DNA of 18,253 nt. It comes from MED-G78 sp964343355 (GTDB lineage Bacteria; Pseudomonadota; Gammaproteobacteria; Magnimaribacterales; D2472). Location: NCBI GenBank assembly GCA_964343355.1, contig CAYFJC010000025.1, positions 1 through 18,253 on the forward strand, in the 5' to 3' direction. Positions 7,683 through 14,763 of the stretch are shown here, in pieces. A program made the position numbers and the translations under genes. Within the stretch, counting starts at the first letter, position 1. Each line of letters opens with the position of its first letter. The notes under the pieces were generated by a model that made no database searches, was not told where the DNA came from, and saw only the letters and a program-made list of their open reading frames with translations.

Positions 7683-7708
7683 AGCGATAAATCATAACAT
7701 GTCCTATC
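7673..7708 (-). promoter_or_regulatory. Hairpin spanning the recX stop and the dnaX start
   Basis: The arms GATAGGACAT (7673-7682 on the plus strand) and ATGTCCTATC (7699-7708) are perfectly complementary over 10 bp with a 16-base loop. In the mRNA the right-hand arm is the first ten bases of dnaX, including its ATG, and the left arm contains part of the recX stop. A second, exclusive 6-bp stem (GCGATA, 7710-7705, with TATCGC, 7689-7684) is possible. A ribosome finishing recX would open both, so this may couple dnaX translation to recX. It could instead be a protein-binding palindrome. Confidence 0.5.
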
Positions 7709-8144
7709 GCATAACTGATTCAATTTCTTTAAAAGTAAAACCTCTATTTTGCATAAATGTTTTCTGCTTCATAGATTCTTTAAAATCAGTAGCTGGGCCA
7801 TTCTTGTATTTTTTTTTGAAGACATTTAGAGCCGATTCAATCCAGCCACCCTCTTCATCAATTGCTTCGCTAGCAATATATTCTTTTACCCCCTTAGTGC
7901 TTAATTCATAAGCAATTCTTTTAGGGCCAAATCCTTTTCTCTTCCTGCTTCGGGTATACATTTCTGCAAACCTAGAATCATTGATTAAGTTATTAAGAGT
8001 TAATTTTTCTATAACAGATTCTATAGTCTCATCTGAATCAAATTTTCTTGATAATTTATCTTGAACTTCCTTAACTGAGTGTTCTCTTCTTGAGATAAGA
8101 TCAAGAGCTTTGTTGTATATATCTGAATAGAGATTTTCGCTCAT
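7704..8144 (-). CDS. recX: Regulatory protein RecX
   Basis: RecX limits RecA filament growth. The 146-residue protein has the family's all-helical tandem repeats: an N-terminal repeat with ALDLISRREHSVKEVQDKL (about 13-31), the central LINDSRFAEMYTRSRKRKGFGP (about 53-74), which is the most conserved stretch, then RIAYELSTKGV, and a C-terminal repeat ending RGFTFKEIESVMR. E. coli RecX is 166 residues, so this is a compact version. Unlike the usual recA-recX pair, it sits between a slyB-like gene and dnaX. An A9 run encodes K110-K112. Its stop is 21 bases before the dnaX ATG. I see no LexA-type box in the 41 bases upstream. Confidence 0.9.
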   Translation of the reverse strand: MSENLYSDIYNKALDLISRREHSVKEVQDKLSRKFDSDETIESVIEKLTLNNLINDSRFAEMYTRSRKRKGFGPKRIAYELSTKGVKEYIASEAIDEEGGWIESALNVFKKKYKNGPATDFKESMKQKTFMQNRGFTFKEIESVMR

Positions 8145-8185
8145 ATATTTAAATGATCAAGTATAAAAATAAAAACCTAAGTTAA

Positions 8186-8653
8186 TTAATTACTTTTACG
8201 AGGCAGCACTCTTGACTTGCCTCCAGATTTTACAATTTTTACAGCTTGTCCTGATTCAAAATTAAAATTCCCAGCCTGTTGAATGATAGATATGTATCTG
8301 CCTGAGTCCTTAAGAATTAAAAGCTCCACTCCTTCCATTTTAGTAGCAGCACTGCCGATCTCAGCTCCAAGCTTGCTACCAATTAAGGATCCTAAAATTG
8401 CTCCAACTCCAGATTCAATTTCCTCATCGCTATTAGCGGAACCAACCGCTCCCCCAATAACACCTCCGGCAAGCGCTCCAAGATCTCTATCACCTTCAAT
8501 CATGACCTTGGTAACTTCTTCTATGACTCCAAATACAACCGATTGAGCTCTTTGAGCAGATGATTTATCAACAACATCAGGTCTTAAAGAAGATGTTGAG
8601 CATCCACTAATTACTGTAATTGCTATCAATAAAGATAAGATGTAATTTTTCAT
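8186..8653 (-). CDS. slyB: SlyB-like glycine-zipper outer-membrane lipoprotein
   Basis: A 155-residue lipoprotein, the same length as E. coli SlyB. The signal peptide ends in a lipobox, VISGC, with C18 as the lipidated residue. Next comes the SlyB-type AQ..QSV.FG.I..V segment (about 35-50), then a glycine-zipper region (about 59-100: ALAGGVIGGAVGS and GAILGSLIGSKLGAEIGS), and finally the C-terminal GVELLILKDSGR...IIQQAG...FESGQAVKI, which aligns by eye with SlyB's GVELEIRKDDG...VVQKQG...FSPGQRV. Such proteins sit in the outer membrane and are linked to envelope stability. The ATG shares its A with the TAA of the upstream gene (TAATG), a sign of translational coupling. Confidence 0.82.
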   Translation of the reverse strand: MKNYILSLLIAITVISGCSTSSLRPDVVDKSSAQRAQSVVFGVIEEVTKVMIEGDRDLGALAGGVIGGAVGSANSDEEIESGVGAILGSLIGSKLGAEIGSAATKMEGVELLILKDSGRYISIIQQAGNFNFESGQAVKIVKSGGKSRVLPRKSN

Positions 8654-9105
8654 TATTTTTCTTCCTCATAATCTAGATACTCATTAATATTCGTAATTGT
8701 ATTTGTTGTATCTAGCTTTTTGTTTAGTATATATTTTTTAAGCAAGTCTTCAGCAATGACGTAGTAATTTCTTCCCTTAGAATTTCCACTTAAAAGCTTA
8801 ACTTTAAAGATTTTATCTTGATAGAGACCTTCTAGAATTTCTACCTGGTAGCCTCTTCTTAATTTAACTAAGTTTCTTGTATCCACCATGGAAAATTGAT
8901 TCCAGTCACTAAACTTTCTACTTCTATAAGTTTCATATGCGCTATTAGGCATAATATAAAGAACTTCTCCACTAATGGACATGTTGTTTCCAGTTCCGGA
9001 ACCCAAAGTCCAAATATCTCCAGAATTGACTAATTTTTCTTCTATTTCAGTTGAAAAATTCATCGCTGAAAAAACAATAAGGCTTGTTAATAGTATGTGT
9101 TTCAT
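8653..9105 (-). CDS. Unknown secreted protein, first gene of the leftward operon
   Basis: I do not recognise this protein. From ATG 9105 it has 150 residues: a signal peptide (MKHILLTSLIVFSAMNFS) followed by a small soluble domain and an acidic tail (about the last 15 residues, ending YEEEK). The middle, VKLRRGYQVEILEG...KIFKVKLL...YYVIAEDL, has the short-strand pattern of an SH3-like barrel, but that is only a guess. There are no cysteines, so no lipobox. A second ATG at 9123 adds six residues; an AAGGA lies 13 bases before it, too far to be decisive. The stop overlaps the slyB start by one base, so the two products are probably made together, and may act together at the envelope. Confidence 0.7.
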   Translation of the reverse strand: MKHILLTSLIVFSAMNFSTEIEEKLVNSGDIWTLGSGTGNNMSISGEVLYIMPNSAYETYRSRKFSDWNQFSMVDTRNLVKLRRGYQVEILEGLYQDKIFKVKLLSGNSKGRNYYVIAEDLLKKYILNKKLDTTNTITNINEYLDYEEEK

Positions 9106-9148
9106 AATTGTATAGACTAACATAAGTTTGTTTAGTTCCTTTTTAAAA

Positions 9149-9178
9149 TTTATAACTTCTTTATATTTTTTAAGTTAA
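9149..9178 (-). promoter_or_regulatory. Possible sigma-70-type promoter for the leftward operon
   Basis: On the minus strand TTAACT (9178-9173) and TATAAA (9154-9149) are 18 bases apart, four and five matches to the consensus. Transcription would begin near 9142, close in front of the first gene. It lies back to back with the heat-shock promoter of hsp20. The AT-rich context makes chance matches easy. Confidence 0.4.
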
Positions 9179-9179
9179 C

Positions 9180-9207
9180 CTTGAAATTTAATAAAAATAC
9201 CATAAAT
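9180..9207 (+). promoter_or_regulatory. Sigma-32 (heat-shock) promoter of hsp20
   Basis: CTTGAAA is at 9180-9186 except that the first base is the second C of CCTTGAAA; CCATAAAT is at 9200-9207, after 13 bases. The RpoH consensus is CTTGAAA, 11-16 bases, then CCCCATNT, so the -35 is perfect and the -10 good. Transcription would start near 9213-9214, exactly where the structured leader begins. The gene downstream is a small heat-shock protein, which fits. Confidence 0.75.
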
Positions 9208-9213
9208 AAGTAG

Positions 9214-9295
9214 TGTAGATGCCATTTGGGTCTACATATATAAATGAAAGCATGCCTTCGGGGTGCAAGAATAGTCGCTTAAAGGAGGACTAATT
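9214..9295 (+). promoter_or_regulatory. ROSE-like RNA thermometer in the hsp20 leader
   Basis: The leader folds into three hairpins. First: TGTAGA 9214-9219 with TCTACA 9231-9236. Second: 9250-9266, capped by a C(UUCG)G tetraloop (9256-9261). Third: 9273-9280 with 9285-9291, loop AAAG, where UCGCU (9275-9279) pairs with AGGA (9286-9289) of the ribosome binding site, leaving G9277 bulged, extended by AG/CU. U(U/C)GCU opposite AGGA with a bulged G is the defining feature of ROSE thermometers of small heat-shock genes. Warming should open the third hairpin and expose the site. The fold is seen by eye only. Confidence 0.72.
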
Positions 9296-9751
9296 ATGAT
9301 ACTTAAATTAACAGATCCGTTTTTCACAAATCGTGCATTGGGTTTTGAACCACTACTGAATAGGTTGCAAAGGATTTCAGAATCTTCTGAAAGATCAACC
9401 AACTATCCACCATATAACATCCACAGGGATGGAAATAATATAACCATTGAAATTGCAGTTGCTGGCCTCTCTAAGGAGGAGCTAATAATTGAATTATCAG
9501 ATGGGACTTTATCTGTTAGTCATGAAGGCCCAAAAGCCGAAGTGGTCAATGATAACAGTAAGGTTGTTTATCAAGGAATAGCTCAAAGAGCTTTTAAGCA
9601 ACAATTTACATTAGCTGAAGATATAGCTGTAAATGGGGCTGATCTTATTAATGGTTTACTAACTATTAATTTAGAGAAAATTATTCCTGATGAGAAAAAA
9701 CCGAGAACTATTGAAATAAAAACACCAAAAAAAATTATTGGTAGTAAATAG
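9296..9751 (+). CDS. Small heat-shock protein, Hsp20/IbpA family
   Basis: An ATP-independent holdase chaperone that binds unfolding proteins and hands them to DnaK/ClpB. The 151 residues comprise a short N-terminal arm (1-38, with a phenylalanine-rich F-F-T-N-R-A-L-G-F-E segment as in IbpA/IbpB), an alpha-crystallin domain (about 39-130) beginning YPPYNIHRDG and including AVAGLSKEEL and the GIAQRAFKQQFTL strands, the classic A-x-L-x-N-G-L-L motif at 115-122, and a C-terminal I-E-I (139-141) of the IxI type used in oligomer assembly. The ATG at 9296 follows AAGGAGGA by six bases, the strongest ribosome site in the window, held in a thermometer hairpin. It is a single-gene unit with its own heat-shock promoter and terminator. 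Confidence 0.95.
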   Translation: MILKLTDPFFTNRALGFEPLLNRLQRISESSERSTNYPPYNIHRDGNNITIEIAVAGLSKEELIIELSDGTLSVSHEGPKAEVVNDNSKVVYQGIAQRAFKQQFTLAEDIAVNGADLINGLLTINLEKIIPDEKKPRTIEIKTPKKIIGSK

Positions 9752-9773
9752 TTTTAGTTAAAAACATTAGTAT

Positions 9774-9798
9774 GGGGTGTGTATGCACCCCTTTTTTT
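9774..9798 (+). terminator. Rho-independent terminator of hsp20
   Basis: GGGGTG (9774-9779) pairs with CACCCC (9786-9791) around a six-base loop, followed at once by seven T (9792-9798). It lies 22 bases after the hsp20 stop and separates the heat-shock unit from dsbD. Confidence 0.9.
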
Positions 9799-9821
9799 AT
9801 AGACTCAGGTAACATGTATTT

Positions 9822-11798
9822 ATGAAATTAAAGACCTTATTCATTTCGAGCTTTTTCGTAACCAGCCTAGTTTTTGCTGCACCTGTAGATACTGGTCACG
9901 CTGAAGTTTCCATCATTAAAACCGAGCAATCTGATAATGCTGGGATAGTGAATCTTGGTATTAAAATGGATATGCAAGCTGGGTGGCATACCTACTGGAT
10001 AAACCCAGGTGATTCTGGTGGCGCCATTGATATTGAATGGACCCTGCCAAAGGGTAACACTGCAAGTGAAGTTTCTTATCCAGCACCTCATAAAATTCCA
10101 TATCCGCCATTAATGACATTTGGTTATGAGGATCATGTAGTCTTTCCAGTTACTTTATCTGTAAGTAATCTAGATCAAGATATTCCTATTACAGCAAAAA
10201 TTGATTTTCTTATTTGTGCCGATGTTTGTATTCCAGAAACAGCTTTAATCCAAACTTCACTCAATACAATTGATAGTAATAATGAATTAGATGAATGGAT
10301 GGATAAGGTTCCTTCAGTTGTTTTGCCAAATATAGCTTCGATTAATGGAAATAACCTTGAGTTAAGGTTTTCTTTTAATGAAATTATTAAAGATATTTAT
10401 TTCTTTCCAATAGATGAGAATATTTTTATCTACAATTCTGATCAAGAGTTTGTAAAAGAAGAGAATAATTGGCTTTTAAAAATTCCCCTTATTGGAGATG
10501 CACCCAATAATGTAGATGGTATTTTAGTTATAAATGATGAATCTTTTGTTATTAAGGCTGCATTGCAAGAATCATCCCTTTCAGCCTTAGAATCTATTTC
10601 TGTATGGCAGGCACTAATCTTTGCATTTATAGGCGGGTTAATTTTAAATATCATGCCTTGCGTCTTTCCAATCATATCTTTAAAAGCCCTAAGCTTCGTT
10701 TCTATGGGCGGGGGTTCATCAAAAAAAGTAAGATTGCATGCTTTAAATTTCTGCTTTGGAGTAATAATTTCATTTCTAACTATCGCTACGGCTATTCTTT
10801 TATTACAAAAAGGTGGAACTATGGTCGGTTGGGGATTTCAGCTTCAGTCTCCTTTAATCGTAGCTTTCTTGGCTATTCTTATGTTTGTTATAGGCTTAGT
10901 TTTATTAATGGATATAAATATAGGTACCTCTTTAACTAGACTTGGTGCTGTTGGGCATAACGATACGTCTTATTTAGGGTCATTTATGACAGGTGTCTTG
11001 GCTGTAATAGTTGCTTCTCCTTGCACTGCTCCTTTTATGGGTGCAGCTATTGGATATGCCTTAATACAACCATCGGGAATTACTCTGCCTATATTTTTAT
11101 CACTTGGAGTTGGATTTTCTACACCTTATTTACTTTTAGCAATATTTCCTAGCCTTATAACTAAAATGCCTAGGCCTGGTGAGTGGATGAATACATTAAA
11201 AGAATTTTTTGCATTCCCAATGTTTGCTACTTCTTTATGGCTTTTATGGGTATTTAGTTTTCAAACAAGTGCAGATAGTTTGATATCTCTTTTGATAACT
11301 ATATTATTAGTATCTGTTGTATTTTGGATATCCACTAAAAGCTCTTCAAGAAATATAAAAGTTATAAGCTTATTAAGTGCTCTGATTATTGTAATGCTTC
11401 AATTGGGAGCAATTAAAGCATTAGGGACTAATGCTGAAAAAAGTAATTTAGTCGAAAATTCTAGCACTAGCTCTGAATCATGGAATATTAATATTGAAAA
11501 TGAGCTTAAGGATTTAGATCAAGCTTATTTAATTAATTTTACTGCAGCATGGTGCATTACTTGCCAGGCAAATGACAAGCTGGCACTTTCAAGACCAGCA
11601 GTTAAGAGGTATCTAAAAGATAATAATATTAAATATATTAAAGCTGATTGGACTAATCGAGATAATGATATTTTACAAGTGCTTACAAGCTATGGAAGAA
11701 CTGGGGTGCCTTTATATCTATACTGGAAGCCTGGTCTGGATAAAACAATAATTTTACCTGCGGTTTTAACTGAAGATTTGTTAATCAGCTCGCTATAA
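9822..11798 (+). CDS. dsbD: Protein-disulfide reductase, DsbD family (DsbD/ScsB-like)
   Basis: This protein carries electrons from cytoplasmic thioredoxin across the inner membrane to periplasmic disulfide isomerases and related proteins. In its 658 residues: a signal peptide (to about 20); a periplasmic N-terminal domain with C132 and C136 in ICADVCIPE; a membrane domain of about eight helices (about 262-535) with the two transport cysteines, C280 in NIMPCVFP and C401 in ASPCTAPF; and a C-terminal thioredoxin-like domain with WCITC (C578, C581) and cis-proline P630. All three cysteine pairs are present. The N-terminal cysteine spacing (C-x3-C) and GWHTYWINPGDSG are closer to the ScsB-like branch than to E. 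coli DsbD. It follows the hsp20 terminator by 23 bases; only a distant AGG precedes the ATG. Confidence 0.93.
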   Translation: MKLKTLFISSFFVTSLVFAAPVDTGHAEVSIIKTEQSDNAGIVNLGIKMDMQAGWHTYWINPGDSGGAIDIEWTLPKGNTASEVSYPAPHKIPYPPLMTFGYEDHVVFPVTLSVSNLDQDIPITAKIDFLICADVCIPETALIQTSLNTIDSNNELDEWMDKVPSVVLPNIASINGNNLELRFSFNEIIKDIYFFPIDENIFIYNSDQEFVKEENNWLLKIPLIGDAPNNVDGILVINDESFVIKAALQESSLSALESISVWQALIFAFIGGLILNIMPCVFPIISLKALSFVSMGGGSSKKVRLHALNFCFGVIISFLTIATAILLLQKGGTMVGWGFQLQSPLIVAFLAILMFVIGLVLLMDINIGTSLTRLGAVGHNDTSYLGSFMTGVLAVIVASPCTAPFMGAAIGYALIQPSGITLPIFLSLGVGFSTPYLLLAIFPSLITKMPRPGEWMNTLKEFFAFPMFATSLWLLWVFSFQTSADSLISLLITILLVSVVFWISTKSSSRNIKVISLLSALIIVMLQLGAIKALGTNAEKSNLVENSSTSSESWNINIENELKDLDQAYLINFTAAWCITCQANDKLALSRPAVKRYLKDNNIKYIKADWTNRDNDILQVLTSYGRTGVPLYLYWKPGLDKTIILPAVLTEDLLISSL

Positions 11799-11839
11799 TT
11801 TTTTGAAATAAAGTAGCATTTTTAATCAGCATAAATTAA

Positions 11840-11845
11840 TATAAT
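11840..11845 (+). promoter_or_regulatory. Possible -10 element before the TIGR02206 gene
   Basis: A perfect TATAAT at 11840-11845 lies in the 81-base gap after dsbD and would start transcription near 11852, ahead of a good GAGG site at 11867-11870. No convincing -35 is seen at the right distance. Confidence 0.3.
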
Positions 11846-11879
11846 TCATCTAAATTAGTACTTTCAGAGGTAATTAGTT

Positions 11880-12617
11880 ATGGGAAATGCACCATTTGTT
11901 TTATTTGGAACCATTCATTTATTTTCACTCGCTCTTATTTTTTTAATAGTTATTGGGCTCCCTTATGCTGCCAATAGATCTAGTGATGTTAAAAAAGATT
12001 TTATAACAAAGGCTATAGCGTTTCTTCTTTTACTTCATGCGGTAGCTAGTCCCTATCAACAATTATTTATTTTAGAAAATCCATATCATTGGAAAGAGGT
12101 TCTGCCTTTTCATATGTGTGATTTCTCAGAAATTATTCTTGCCTGGTTCTTGCTGGGTGGTCCAAAGATACTTTTTAACTTAGCCTACTTCTGGGGTATT
12201 GCTGGAGCAACTATGGCTCTGCTTACGCCAGATGTGCTTGTTGGAGGGGACCTAGATTATATTTTATTCTTTGCAGGACATGGAATGATTGTTATTGGTG
12301 TCTTTTATGCCATCCTTGCTTTGGGCAATCTACCCACTCTTAAAGATACACATCAGGTAATTTTAATAACCATATTTATTCTACTTCCAATTATATATGG
12401 CATTAATGTGATATTAGGTGACTTTGCGCCCTATGGAATTGACCCAGGGGGAGTAACTAACTATTGGTACTTAATGGCTAAGCCAGATGGAGAAAGTCTT
12501 TTAGATCTATTTCCGCCGCCTCCTGGTCATATAGTGCCGTCATTAATGATAACGGTATCTATATTTTATTTAATCTATCTTCCGATTGGCATTAAGAATA
12601 AATTAAATAATAGGTAA
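11880..12617 (+). CDS. TIGR02206 family (YwaF-like) integral membrane protein
   Basis: A 245-residue protein with six or seven hydrophobic helices and short polar loops. Features match the TIGR02206/YwaF family: LPFHMCDFSEI after the second helix (about residues 75-85), a GIAGATMALLTPD turn, an FAGHGMIV helix with a conserved histidine, and NYWYLMAKPDGESLLDLF near the C-terminus. The function of the family is unknown; the conserved His, Cys, Asp and Asn-Tyr residues at membrane faces hint at transport or an intramembrane enzyme, which is speculation. ATG 11880 has GAGG nine bases upstream. The next gene begins three bases after the stop, so the two are probably cotranscribed. Confidence 0.8.
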   Translation: MGNAPFVLFGTIHLFSLALIFLIVIGLPYAANRSSDVKKDFITKAIAFLLLLHAVASPYQQLFILENPYHWKEVLPFHMCDFSEIILAWFLLGGPKILFNLAYFWGIAGATMALLTPDVLVGGDLDYILFFAGHGMIVIGVFYAILALGNLPTLKDTHQVILITIFILLPIIYGINVILGDFAPYGIDPGGVTNYWYLMAKPDGESLLDLFPPPPGHIVPSLMITVSIFYLIYLPIGIKNKLNNR

Positions 12618-12620
12618 TTG

Positions 12621-13595
12621 ATGTCGCAAGTTAATCTTGATGATGTTAGAAGCGCTCACTCAAGGATTAAAACATATCTTGCTGATACAGAAATAGTCTC
12701 AAGCGAATCTTTAGATAATGCTATGAATGCTGAGTTGTATTTAAAACCTGAGCAGCTTCAGAGAACAGGCTCTTTTAAGTTTAGAGGCGCTATGTCGGCA
12801 ATGACCTTGCTTACTAAAGATCAATTAAAAAATGGCGTTATAGCATTCTCATCAGGCAATCATGCCCAAGGTGTTGCTTGTGCTGCAAAAATATTAAAAA
12901 CATCTTCTGTCATTGTTATGCCAAGTGATGCTCCAGAAATTAAAATTAAAAATACTAAATCCTATGGTGCAAAAGTCATCTTTTATGATCGTCAAAAAGA
13001 TAGTAGAGAAAAGATAGGAGAAGCTATAGCTTTTAAAGAAAATAGGACATTAATCAAGCCATTTGATTCACCTCAAGTTATTGCTGGACAAGGTACCGCT
13101 GCTTTAGAGGCGGTAAAATCTATTGAGTTGCAAGATAAACATTTTGATGCGGCTATAGTGTGCGCAAGTGGAGGCGGATTAACTGCTGGAACTAGTATTG
13201 TTTTAAAGGATCACAATCCTCATTGTGATATCTATACAGCTGAGCCATCGGCCTGGAATGACCATGAATTATCTTTTCAGGCAAATAAAAGAATATTTAT
13301 AAAAAATGGTCAACACGGAATCTGTGATGCTCTAGAGTCACCCTTCCCTGGAGAAATAACTTTTAAGATTAATAATAATAATAATGTAAAAGGTCTATCA
13401 GTTGATGATGAGGCTATCATCGCAGCTATGAAATTTGCATATCAAGAATTTAATTATATTCTTGAGCCATCTGGAGCTATCGCATTGGCATGCTTGATGA
13501 GCTCTAGAGCAACTTTTAAAGATAAAAAAGTCTTAATTTTGCTTTCTGGTGGTAATATTTCTAATAAGAAATTTCAAGAATATATATCGACTTAA
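12621..13595 (+). CDS. PLP-dependent threonine/serine dehydratase (or serine racemase)
   Basis: A fold-type II PLP enzyme of 324 residues that should deaminate threonine to 2-oxobutyrate and/or serine to pyruvate. The PLP lysine is K53 in GSFKFRGA, the substrate loop SSGNHAQG is at 77-84, the phosphate-binding glycine loop SGGGLTAG at 183-190, and LLSGGN lies near the C-terminus. There is no C-terminal ACT regulatory domain, so it resembles catabolic TdcB, serine racemase or the hydroxyectoine-pathway dehydratase rather than feedback-controlled IlvA. Sequence by eye does not separate these. ATG 12621 is preferred over the TTG three bases before it; AGGT lies seven bases upstream. It is in a two-gene unit with the TIGR02206 gene. 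Confidence 0.9.
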   Translation: MSQVNLDDVRSAHSRIKTYLADTEIVSSESLDNAMNAELYLKPEQLQRTGSFKFRGAMSAMTLLTKDQLKNGVIAFSSGNHAQGVACAAKILKTSSVIVMPSDAPEIKIKNTKSYGAKVIFYDRQKDSREKIGEAIAFKENRTLIKPFDSPQVIAGQGTAALEAVKSIELQDKHFDAAIVCASGGGLTAGTSIVLKDHNPHCDIYTAEPSAWNDHELSFQANKRIFIKNGQHGICDALESPFPGEITFKINNNNNVKGLSVDDEAIIAAMKFAYQEFNYILEPSGAIALACLMSSRATFKDKKVLILLSGGNISNKKFQEYIST

Positions 13596-13659
13596 TAGGT
13601 CTCTAACTTTGCTATATAGCCCTAAATAGCCTTAAAATGGCATATCAATTTATTGAAAA

Positions 13660-14757
13660 ATGATTATGGATAGTTTTATTAATTTATTAAGTGAAGTTTG
13701 GAATAGAGGATTCTATGGAGTGAACCTCTCAGATATTATTATTTCATTTATAGTTTTACTGACAGCATTCTTACTAAGAGGCTTTATTATAGCCACAGTG
13801 CTTAATGCAATTGGACGTCTTGCCGCTAAGACTGAGTCAAAAGTTGATGATGAGATTTTATCTGCTTTAGAGAAGCCCCTTGGCCTAGTCCCTGTGACTA
13901 TTGCTCTTTATATTATTACCCTTATTCTTCCTATATCAGGTGTTGTTGGAGATTCTGCTACAAATATTGTCAAAGCTTTTGTTGTGTATACAATTTTTAG
14001 CGTCTTGGCCAATAGCATCAAACCGATCTTTGAAGCCCTATCTACTAGTTCGTGGCTAACAGCTTCTATGCAGATGTGGCTCGAGAGAGCTTCAAGAGCT
14101 ATAGTCTGGATTATAGGTCTTGGTGTTATTTTAGATATCTTTGGAATTCAGATTGGTCCTTTGGTAGCTGGCCTAGGATTATTCTCTGTTGCCGTTGCCC
14201 TTGGTGCACAAGATTTCTTTAAAAATCTAATTGCTGGTATTTTAATTATTGGAGAAAATAGATTTCAACCTGGAGATAGGATTCAAGTTAGTGGTAAATT
14301 GCATGGCATGGTCGACACTATTGGTTTTCGCTCTACAGTCATAAGACAATTTGATACATCTCCTATGATTATTCCAAATAAAGATTTATCAGATGTAATA
14401 GTAATTAATCATGCAGGCATAACTAATAGAAGATTGGATTGGAAAATTAATTTAGTCTACTCAACAAGTGTTGAGCAATTAGAAGCAATTAGATCTGAAA
14501 TTAAAGATCATATTATTAAAAGTGATAACTTTGCTTCAGATGGAGATCTGGATCCAGTAGTAAGAGTCATCGAGCTTGGATCAAGCTCAATTGATATGAT
14601 GATTGTTTGTTATTCTGACCCTTGTAGCTTTGCAGAATTTTGCAATACAAAGGAAACATTAATTTTTAATATTATGAAAATAGTTGAAAGGAATAATTCT
14701 GAATTCGCTTTTCCTTCTTCATCACTTTATCTTGAGAGCATGCCGGAAAATTCATAA
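13660..14757 (+). CDS. MscS-family mechanosensitive ion channel
   Basis: An inner-membrane channel that opens under membrane tension to release solutes after osmotic downshock. The 365 residues show helices at about 20-45, 73-95 and 102-122, then the pore-lining TM3 region (about 165-190) with the A/G-rich GLGLFSVAVALGAQDFFKN signature. The beta domain follows with F-x-P-G-D-R-I and V-D-x-I-G-F-R-S-T, then IIPNKDLSD, and an alpha-beta C-terminal domain to about 350. It is a small-to-medium member of the family. Two ATGs are in frame (13660 and 13666); neither has a clear ribosome site. The 64 bases upstream hold no obvious promoter or terminator. The SLC13 permease follows closely. Confidence 0.92.
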   Translation: MIMDSFINLLSEVWNRGFYGVNLSDIIISFIVLLTAFLLRGFIIATVLNAIGRLAAKTESKVDDEILSALEKPLGLVPVTIALYIITLILPISGVVGDSATNIVKAFVVYTIFSVLANSIKPIFEALSTSSWLTASMQMWLERASRAIVWIIGLGVILDIFGIQIGPLVAGLGLFSVAVALGAQDFFKNLIAGILIIGENRFQPGDRIQVSGKLHGMVDTIGFRSTVIRQFDTSPMIIPNKDLSDVIVINHAGITNRRLDWKINLVYSTSVEQLEAIRSEIKDHIIKSDNFASDGDLDPVVRVIELGSSSIDMMIVCYSDPCSFAEFCNTKETLIFNIMKIVERNNSEFAFPSSSLYLESMPENS

Positions 14758-14763
14758 TATTTG

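Noticed and set aside
7809..7817. A9 run in recX as a second programmed slippage site
   Set aside because: It encodes three lysines inside the third RecX repeat. Slipping would cut within a domain and leave a damaged protein, so it is more likely chance, though it warns that long A runs occur here.
10604..10939. 111-codon open frame on the plus strand inside dsbD
   Set aside because: It is a shifted frame of the membrane domain of dsbD, whose own frame holds all family motifs; its product shows no domain and is only a by-product of AT-rich codon use.
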